A stretch of DNA of 12,425 bases from Georgenia_B sunbinii (GTDB lineage: Bacteria > Actinomycetota > Actinomycetes > Actinomycetales > Actinomycetaceae). The DNA is taken from the NCBI RefSeq assembly GCF_036421855.1, contig NZ_JAZGOK010000020.1. The stretch is one strand, 5' to 3'. Positions 6,120 to 12,425 of this stretch are shown here, one piece after another; the first letter of the stretch is position 1, and every line of letters starts with the position of its first letter. A program made the translations under genes and the position numbers. Below the pieces are notes generated by a model, which was not told the origin of the DNA, did no database searches, and worked only from the letters and a program-made list of their open reading frames with translations.

Positions 6120-9100
6120 GTGGTCAACAGATCCACACGCCGGCGATGGTGGTCTCGGGGTGCCGCAGCGGTGCTCACCAGCACCCTGGTCGTGCCCTTA
6201 GCAGTCAGCGGTGCCGTCGCACAGACAGATCCGCCGCCGGCAGATGATGAGTTCAGCGCGCTGGTCTTCAGTCACACGGAGGGCTTCCGGCACGGCTCGA
6301 TCGAGTCCGGCGTCGCCGCCATCGTGCAGCTCGGTGACGAGAACGGGTTCACGGTGGACCACACCGAGGACCCTGCCGACTTCACCACCGAGAACCTGTC
6401 CGACTACGACGTCGTCGTCTGGCTCTCCACCACCGGCGACGTGCTCAACTCCGATCAGCAGGCCGCCTTCGAGGGCTACATCCAGAGCGGTGGTGGCTAC
6501 GCCGGCATCCACGCCGCGAGCGACACCGAGTATGACTGGGCCTGGTACGGCGAGCTCGTCGGTGCCTACTTCGAAAGCCACCCCCCGGGCACGCCGGACG
6601 CGACCGTCCAGGTCGCCGACCACGCCCACCCCTCCACCGCCCACCTCCCCTTCGAGTGGGACCGCACCGACGAGTGGTACACCTATCAGGACAACCCGCG
6701 CGGTGACGTCCACGTCCTCGCCAGCCTCGATGAGGACAGTTACGACGTCGGCAGTCACGCCATGGGCCACGACCACCCCATCGCCTGGTGCCAGAACTAC
6801 GACGGCGGCCGCTCCTGGTACACCGGCGGCGGACACACGAACGAGTCCTTCGCCGAGCCGGCCTTCCTCGAGCACATCCTCGGCGGGATCCAGACGGCCG
6901 CGGGCGTCGCGGACGCCGACTGCGCCGCCACCGTCGAGAGCTCGTTCGAGCAGACGACACTCGTCATGGGCGAGCAGAACGTCGGGGAGCCGATCGCCCT
7001 CGCCGTCCTGCCCAACGGTGACGTCGTCCACTCCGCGCGCGACGGGCGGATCTTCTACACCACCGGTGATTCCCTGAGCCACACCGCCGGCACCATCCCC
7101 GTCTACAGTCACGATGAAGACGGACTCCAGGGCCTCGCCGTCGACGCGAACTTCGCCGAGAACCGCTGGGTGTACGCCTACTACGCGCCGGTGCTCGACA
7201 CCCCGGCGGGCGACGCCCCGGAGTTCGGCACCGCCGAGCAGTTCGCCGCCTTCGACGGGTACAACCAGCTCTCCCGGTTCAAGCTCACGGAGTCGAACAT
7301 GATCGACCTGGCCTCCGAGCAGAAGATCCTCGAGGTCGAGGCGGACCGCGGCACGTGCTGCCACGCCGGTGGCGAGATCGACTTCGACGCCGAGGGCAAC
7401 CTCTGGCTGTCCACCGGTGACGACACCAACCCGTTCGCCTCGAACGGGTACACGCCCATCGACGAGCGCGCCGACCGCAACCCCGCGTGGGACGCGCAGC
7501 GCTCCTCGGGCAACACCAACGACCTGCGTGGAAAGCTGTTGCGCATCTCGGTCAACGAGGACGGCAGCTACGACATCCCCGAGGGCAACCTCTTCGAGCC
7601 GGGCACCGAACTGACTCGCCCGGAGATCTACGCGATGGGCTTCCGCAACCCGTTCCGGTTCTCGGTCGACCACGAGACCGGCTGGGTGCACCTGGGCGAC
7701 TACGGCCCGGACGCCGGCGGCGCCGCGAACCCCGACCGTGGCCCGCAGGGGCAGGTCGAGTTCAACCTCATCAAGGAGCCGGGCAACTACGGCTGGCCGT
7801 ACTGCCACGGCGCCAACGACGCCTACATCGACTACGACTTCGGCACAGAGGAGTCCGGCGCGGCATTCGACTGCGACAACCCGGTCAACGAGAGCCCGAA
7901 CAACACCGGTCTCACCGAGCTCCCGCCGGCCGTGCCGGCGTGGCTGCCCTACGACGGTGGATCAGTCCCAGAGCTCGGCAACGGCAGCGAGTCGCCCATG
8001 GGCGGCCCGACCTACCGCTACGACGCCGAGCTCGACTCGGACACGAAGTGGCCCGAGTACTTCGACGGCAAGACTTTCAACTACGAGTGGGGCCGCGGGT
8101 GGATCCACGAGTTCGTCATCGATGACGACGGCAACCTCGTCGACATCCTGCCGACGCTGGACCACCTGGACGTCCAGCTGCCGATCGCGGTCGAGTTCGG
8201 TCCCGACGGCGCGATGTACGTCCTCGACTACGGCACCGGCGGCTACTTCTCCGGCGCTCCGGACTCCGCGGTCTACCGCATCGACTATGTCGCGGGCAGC
8301 CGAAACCCGAGCGCGACGATCACGACCTCGGCGACCAACGGCCAGGCGCCACTGACCGTCGAGTTCGACGGCTCGGGCTCCAGTGACCCCGAGGGCGAGC
8401 CCCTCAGCTACGCCTGGGACTTCGAGAACGACGGCACGGTCGACTCGACCGACGCCACGGCCAGCCACACCTACACCGAAGAGGGCCAGTACACCGCCCG
8501 GCTCACCGTCAGTGCGGGGGAGGGGGAGGGCGTGCGGACCGGCACGGCGACGGTGAACATCGTCGTCGGCAACACCGCACCGCAGGTGACCCTCGAGATC
8601 CCGGAGGACGGCAGCATCTTTGGCTTCGGCGACCAGGTGCCCTACCGGGTCGAGGTCACCGACGCCGAGGACGGCGAGATCGACTGCTCCCGCGTCCGTG
8701 TCGAGTACATCCTCGGCCACGACGACCACGGGCACCCGCTCACCTCGACCACCGGCTGTGAGGGCGTCATCGTCACACCGAACGACGAGGGTCACGGCCT
8801 CGACGCCGACATCTTCGGTGTCATCAACGCCTCGTACATCGACCTCGGAGCCGGCGACCTGCCGGCGTTGCGGGCCGACGACGAGGCCGTGCTGCGGCTG
8901 CGCAACCAGCAGGCGGAGTTCTACACCGACTCCGAGGGCGTCAACGTCTTCGCCAAGGACGGTGCCCGCGGTGGAGCGCAGGTCGGCGACATCCACAACG
9001 GTGACTGGATCTCCTTCGACCCGATGAACTTCGTCAACATCGACGGCGTCTCGGTGCGGTACGCCTCGGCGGGTGCCGGTGGCACCCTCGAGGTCCGTCA

Positions 9101-12100
9101 GGGAGCACCCGACGGACCGCTGGCTGCCACCATCGAGCTCGCCCCCACCGGCGGCTGGGAGACCTGGGCCGTCAGCGAGACTGTCCCGATCACCGATGCC
9201 GGTGGCGAGGGACCGGTGTACTTCGTGTTCACCGGAGACCCCACTCAGGCGCTGTTCGACGTCGACGAGATCCGCTTCTCCGGCAAGGGGGCCGCGACCA
9301 ACGCCGCCCCGGTCGTGTCCGCGTCGGTGACGCCGGAGCAGGGAACTGCTCCGCTCGAGGTCACCTTCACAGCGACGGCCGAAGACCCGGATGGCGACGA
9401 GGTCAGCCTCGCGTGGGACTTCGGAGACGGAAGCACGGGCGACGGCGCCGAGGTGACCCACACCTACACGGCCGCTGGCTCCTACACGGCCACCGTCACC
9501 GCTTCCGACCCCGGCGGCGCCACCGCCACGGCGACGGTGACCGTCACCGTCAACGAACCGGCGATGCAGTGCTTCAGCGGTCGGTCGGACGACTTCACCG
9601 GTGACGCTCTCGACACCGAGCGTTGGTCGGTGGTCCGCCAGGACGACAACCTGCGCGTCGAGGACGGCCACCTGGTCATGCCGACGTCGCAGACCGACAT
9701 CTACGGCACGAACAACACCGACAGCCCCAACCTCGTGCTGCAGGACCTGCCCGACGGCCCGTTCACGGCCACCGTCAAGGTGACCATGGACGGCACCGAC
9801 GCCTACCAGCAGGCCGGTCTGCTCCTCTACGGCGACGACGACAACTACGCCAAGATGGTCTTCCAGGACCGCAGCGCGAACAGCGCCGAGCGGGTCTTCC
9901 AGTTCATCCGTGAGGAGAACGGGCTCCCGAACGAGGTCGCGGACTCCAACAGCCCGACACTCGGTGCGGACTACCCCACCACCGTGTGGGTGCAGCTGGC
10001 GTCCGACGGGGAGAACCTCACCGCGGCGTACAGCGCCGACGGCGTCGACTTCACCCAGATGGCCGAGACCAAGTCGCTCGTCGGCATCACCGATCCGCAG
10101 ATCGGCATGTTCGCGGTCCAGGGCAGTGGCCAGGCGCAGGCCCCGGTCGATGCCGCCTTCGACTACTTCACCATCACGCCGGACGACACCGCCACCGCCG
10201 ACGACCCGAACGACGAGTTCGACGGCACGGCGCTGAACGACTGTCGGTGGGACGTCGTCCGCCCGGACGCCGACCACCTGCGCGTGACCGACGGTCACCT
10301 GGAGCTCGACGCCACCGCCGGTGACATCTACGGCGGCGACAACCAGACCCCGGCCAACTTCGTGCTCCAGCAGCTCGAGGGCGACTGGACCGTGGAGACC
10401 GTCGTCGACGTCTCGGAGACCTCCCAGCAGTACGAGCAGGGCGGCCTGATCGCCCACGTCGACGACGACAACTACGTCAAGCTCGACGTGCTCACGACCA
10501 ACGCGCCGGGCAGTGCCGCCGTTCGCAGCATCGAGATCCGCAGCGAGATCGACAGCGTGGTGCAGAACCCGCAGCCGACCTCGCCGGCGATCACGGCGAC
10601 GACGGTGCACCTACGACTCACCAAGGCGGGGGCCACCTTCACCGGGTCCTACTCCGTCGACGGTGGTGAGACGTGGACCGACCTGGAGTCGGTGACCAAC
10701 GCGGGTGTCGCCGCGGACGGGCGCGTCGGTCTCTTCGCGCTTGGTGCTGCATCGCCCGACGAGCCGACGATCCGCTTCGACCACTTCCGGGTGATCGGGG
10801 ACGAGCCGCCGGTCGAGCCGGTTCTCGTGCCCGTGGACAAGGTCTCGATCGGTCTGTACTCCCTCATCCCGTGGGTGAACGCGGAGGGGCAGCAGGCGGT
10901 GCTCGCTCGCCTGGCAGAGATCGGGCTGGAGAACATCGAGCCGTACGGCGGCAACTTCGACGGCTACACGGCCGAGCAGTTCCGCGCGGTGACCGACGAG
11001 ATCGGGCTGCGTGTGCCCTCGTCGCACTACAACACCGCCGAGGCGAGCTTTGACGACACCTTGGTGTACGTCGACACGCTGGGCCAGGAGTACGTGGGCT
11101 CGGGCGGTTTCGTCCAGGGCTTGAACTTCAACTCCTACGAGTCCACCCTCGCGGTGGCCGAGGCGATGAACCGCCTGGGTGAGCGTTCGGTCGAGGCCGG
11201 GATCGGCAAGTTCTTCGGCCACAACCACGCGGGCGAGTTCACCACCACGTACGAGCACGAGGGGGAGGAGCTGTCGGTCTGGGAGATCCTCGTCGACCAG
11301 ACGAACCCGGAGTACGTGACCTTCCAGGTCGACGTGGCGTGGGCGGCGCACGCGGGTGTGGACGTCCCGGCTCTCATCGAGGAGCACGGCGAGCGCATCG
11401 AGCTGCTGCACATCAAGGATGCGACCGGTCTGGGCGGAAGCATCTCCTTCACCAACCTTGGTGAGGGAGACGTGGACCTCCAGGGGATCCTGGCGGCCGC
11501 GGAGGAGCACGCGGAGATCGCGTACTACGTCCTGGAGTACGACGTCGCGCCGCAGGGCGAGGACTTCGTCGTCACCGGATTCGAGTACCTCACCGGCCAG
11601 GAGGCCGGCGAGGAGGGCTCGCGTCCGGTGGAGGTGACTCCCGCGGAGGTGACGTTCATCGACGAGGACGGTACCGAGGACGACACGTACACGGTCCCGT
11701 GGGACGTTGGCGTGGAGTACCTCGTCGACGGTGAGGTCGTCGAGGCCGCGACGGTGCCGGGTTCCGGCGCCGTGACGGTCACGGCGCGTGTCCTGGATGG
11801 TTTCGTGCTGGCTGAAGGCGCGGTGGCGCAGTGGTCGCACACCTTCTCCACCGCCGAGGAGCCGGAGCTGGTGGAGGTCACGCCGGAGGCGGTGACCTTC
11901 ACTGACGAGGACGGCACCGAGGACGACGCCTTCACGGTCCCTGAGGTCGATGGCGTGGAGTACGTCGTCGATGGTGACGTCATTCCTGCTGGGACCCACT
12001 CGGGTGTTGGTGAGGTGACGGTCACGGCGCGTGCACTGGATGGTTTCGTGCTGGCTGAGGGTGCGTCGGCGCAGTGGTCGCACGTGTTCTCCACCGAGGG

Positions 12101-12425
12101 CGAGGAGCCCGAGCCGGAGCCGGAGCCGTCGTCGGCAGCGGAGTTCCACCTGAGCGACAACTGGCGAGGCACGACGCACCACTTCTTCAAGTACGGACGG
12201 ATCACCGACGAGGTGTACGTCGGTGACTGGGACGGTGACGGGACCGACTCGATCGCGGTGCGTCGTGGGAACGAGTTCTTCGTGTCCAACGCGCCTCGCG
12301 GTGGGGACGCCGACTGGACCTTCCGCTACGGCCGTCCGGGCGATGTCGTGCTGGTCGGTGACTGGGACGGTGATGGTCGCGACACGTTCGCGGTGCGTCG
12401 TGGCAACGAGTACCACGTGAAGAAC
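6120..12425 (+). CDS. Gene 2 (3' end missing): secreted ThuA / PQQ-type sugar dehydrogenase / CBM6 / TIM-barrel multidomain protein
   Basis: The frame from GTG 6120 stays open for 2102 codons to the window edge. Residues 1-34 are a signal peptide (cleavage after AVA) closely like that of gene 1; TRRRWW is only loosely Tat-like. Domains: ThuA-like 45-258 (His58 in GFRHGS, His131 in AGIHAASD); GSDH 276-723 (His415 in CCH, Arg509 in FRNPF); PKD 732-815; Cys/His beta module with Cys856/Cys880 and LGHDDHGHP; CBM6-like 930-1055; second PKD 1061-1144; two GH43-C2/concanavalin-like domains 1158-1353 and 1366-1560; TIM barrel 1572-1827 with Glu1607, His1636, His1701/1703, Asp1738, His1764, Glu1806; two small beta domains; an EPEPEPEP linker; calcium-loop repeats from 2008. 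It is probably an exported sugar-oxidising and sugar-rearranging enzyme with glycan-binding modules. If the repeat count equals that of gene 1, full length would be about 2240 residues. Confidence 0.88.
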   Translation, partial: MVNRSTRRRWWSRGAAAVLTSTLVVPLAVSGAVAQTDPPPADDEFSALVFSHTEGFRHGSIESGVAAIVQLGDENGFTVDHTEDPADFTTENLSDYDVVVWLSTTGDVLNSDQQAAFEGYIQSGGGYAGIHAASDTEYDWAWYGELVGAYFESHPPGTPDATVQVADHAHPSTAHLPFEWDRTDEWYTYQDNPRGDVHVLASLDEDSYDVGSHAMGHDHPIAWCQNYDGGRSWYTGGGHTNESFAEPAFLEHILGGIQTAAGVADADCAATVESSFEQTTLVMGEQNVGEPIALAVLPNGDVVHSARDGRIFYTTGDSLSHTAGTIPVYSHDEDGLQGLAVDANFAENRWVYAYYAPVLDTPAGDAPEFGTAEQFAAFDGYNQLSRFKLTESNMIDLASEQKILEVEADRGTCCHAGGEIDFDAEGNLWLSTGDDTNPFASNGYTPIDERADRNPAWDAQRSSGNTNDLRGKLLRISVNEDGSYDIPEGNLFEPGTELTRPEIYAMGFRNPFRFSVDHETGWVHLGDYGPDAGGAANPDRGPQGQVEFNLIKEPGNYGWPYCHGANDAYIDYDFGTEESGAAFDCDNPVNESPNNTGLTELPPAVPAWLPYDGGSVPELGNGSESPMGGPTYRYDAELDSDTKWPEYFDGKTFNYEWGRGWIHEFVIDDDGNLVDILPTLDHLDVQLPIAVEFGPDGAMYVLDYGTGGYFSGAPDSAVYRIDYVAGSRNPSATITTSATNGQAPLTVEFDGSGSSDPEGEPLSYAWDFENDGTVDSTDATASHTYTEEGQYTARLTVSAGEGEGVRTGTATVNIVVGNTAPQVTLEIPEDGSIFGFGDQVPYRVEVTDAEDGEIDCSRVRVEYILGHDDHGHPLTSTTGCEGVIVTPNDEGHGLDADIFGVINASYIDLGAGDLPALRADDEAVLRLRNQQAEFYTDSEGVNVFAKDGARGGAQVGDIHNGDWISFDPMNFVNIDGVSVRYASAGAGGTLEVRQGAPDGPLAATIELAPTGGWETWAVSETVPITDAGGEGPVYFVFTGDPTQALFDVDEIRFSGKGAATNAAPVVSASVTPEQGTAPLEVTFTATAEDPDGDEVSLAWDFGDGSTGDGAEVTHTYTAAGSYTATVTASDPGGATATATVTVTVNEPAMQCFSGRSDDFTGDALDTERWSVVRQDDNLRVEDGHLVMPTSQTDIYGTNNTDSPNLVLQDLPDGPFTATVKVTMDGTDAYQQAGLLLYGDDDNYAKMVFQDRSANSAERVFQFIREENGLPNEVADSNSPTLGADYPTTVWVQLASDGENLTAAYSADGVDFTQMAETKSLVGITDPQIGMFAVQGSGQAQAPVDAAFDYFTITPDDTATADDPNDEFDGTALNDCRWDVVRPDADHLRVTDGHLELDATAGDIYGGDNQTPANFVLQQLEGDWTVETVVDVSETSQQYEQGGLIAHVDDDNYVKLDVLTTNAPGSAAVRSIEIRSEIDSVVQNPQPTSPAITATTVHLRLTKAGATFTGSYSVDGGETWTDLESVTNAGVAADGRVGLFALGAASPDEPTIRFDHFRVIGDEPPVEPVLVPVDKVSIGLYSLIPWVNAEGQQAVLARLAEIGLENIEPYGGNFDGYTAEQFRAVTDEIGLRVPSSHYNTAEASFDDTLVYVDTLGQEYVGSGGFVQGLNFNSYESTLAVAEAMNRLGERSVEAGIGKFFGHNHAGEFTTTYEHEGEELSVWEILVDQTNPEYVTFQVDVAWAAHAGVDVPALIEEHGERIELLHIKDATGLGGSISFTNLGEGDVDLQGILAAAEEHAEIAYYVLEYDVAPQGEDFVVTGFEYLTGQEAGEEGSRPVEVTPAEVTFIDEDGTEDDTYTVPWDVGVEYLVDGEVVEAATVPGSGAVTVTARVLDGFVLAEGAVAQWSHTFSTAEEPELVEVTPEAVTFTDEDGTEDDAFTVPEVDGVEYVVDGDVIPAGTHSGVGEVTVTARALDGFVLAEGASAQWSHVFSTEGEEPEPEPEPSSAAEFHLSDNWRGTTHHFFKYGRITDEVYVGDWDGDGTDSIAVRRGNEFFVSNAPRGGDADWTFRYGRPGDVVLVGDWDGDGRDTFAVRRGNEYHVKN
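9594..10799 (+). repeat. Tandem pair of GH43-C2/concanavalin-like beta-sandwich domains in gene 2
   Basis: Two units of about 195 residues begin DDFTGDALDTERW (from 9588) and DEFDGTALNDCRW (from 10212). Each has DNLRV/DHLRV, then QQAGLLLYGDDDNYAKM or EQGGLIAHVDDDNYVKL, and ends FDYFTI or FDHFRV. This matches the beta-xylosidase C-terminal / DUF1349 concanavalin-like group, usually a carbohydrate-facing accessory domain. Gene 1 has no counterpart. The copies are diverged in sequence. Confidence 0.7.
11628..12095 (+). repeat. Tandem pair of small beta domains in gene 2 (243-nt period)
   Basis: Two units start VEVTPxxVTF at 11628 and 11871, 243 nt or 81 residues apart, and each ends with (S)H(T/V)FST. 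Both contain DGTEDD, (F/Y)TVP, GVEY and DGFVLAEGA. Gene 1 has one copy (4911-5141). The length and strand-like pattern suggest an immunoglobulin-like surface spacer. I cannot name the family with certainty. Confidence 0.75.
12141..12425 (+). repeat. Start of the C-terminal calcium-loop repeats of gene 2, cut by the window edge
   Basis: Units begin at 12141 (EFHLSDNW), 12273 (EFFVSN) and 12408 (EYHVKN). GDWDGDG loops start at 12222 and 12357, 135 nt apart, the same period as in gene 1. The third unit is truncated by the window end. Confidence 0.85.

Noticed and set aside
6123..6200. Tat signal peptide for gene 2 from RRRWW
   Set aside because: The motif lacks the usual S-R-R-x-F-L-K context and the paralogous signal in gene 1 has no twin arginine, so Sec export is more likely.
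12108..12134. Short GAGCCG tandem repeat as a possible mobile or regulatory repeat
   Set aside because: It encodes an EPEPEPEP linker in frame between the beta domain and the calcium repeats, a common low-complexity spacer in secreted actinobacterial proteins.
7962..12416. Long open frames on the minus strand, opposite gene 2
   Set aside because: Same composition effect. The + strand frame shows recognisable ThuA, GSDH, PKD, CBM6 and TIM domains; the antisense frames show none and have no ribosome sites or promoters.

Overview
This looks like an accessory secretion locus from a high-GC actinobacterium. The evidence is strong G/C bias at third codon positions, GTG starts with AGGAGG ribosome sites, and Ala/Val-rich signal peptides. 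I place it in or near the Micrococcales, but that is inference and the genus cannot be read from the window. All coding is on the + strand: two giant, related, secreted multidomain proteins, with no transposase, RNA gene, CRISPR array or transporter.

Layout: 1-38 is a 12-bp-stem terminator hairpin plus a 10-base flank that recurs, inverted, after gene 1. Positions 39-286 hold a promoter and a ~170-nt leader. Positions 287-5882 are gene 1. As printed, it is split by a 105-bp exact duplication around a single N at 1977 (1872-1976 and 1978-2082). Dropping one copy plus the N (106 nt) restores one reading frame of 1829 codons, so the split is almost certainly an assembly join. Gene 1 order: signal peptide, PQQ-type glucose/sorbosone dehydrogenase (GSDH), PKD, Cys/His beta module, CBM6-like module, two tandem xylose-isomerase-like TIM barrels, a small beta domain, and five 45-residue calcium-loop repeats. 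Positions 5883-6119 hold a terminator, promoter, CRP/GlxR-like operator and structured leader. Gene 2 runs from 6120 off the right edge (2102 codons, no stop): signal peptide, ThuA-like domain, GSDH, PKD, the same Cys/His module, CBM6, second PKD, two GH43-C2/concanavalin-like domains, one TIM barrel, two small beta domains, and the start of the same calcium-loop repeats.

The two genes are paralogues that differ by module gain and duplication. Both combine sugar-binding modules, a sugar oxidase-type beta-propeller and a metal-dependent sugar isomerase/epimerase-type barrel on one exported chain; gene 2 adds ThuA. ThuA proteins, and members of the same TIM-barrel superfamily, are known from cytoplasmic 3-keto-sugar pathways. 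The most interesting reading is therefore an extracellular, surface-attached oxidise-then-isomerise/eliminate machine for glycans or glycosides. That is a hypothesis from domain content only. An operator-like sequence at the gene 2 start region suggests cAMP/CRP-type catabolite control.
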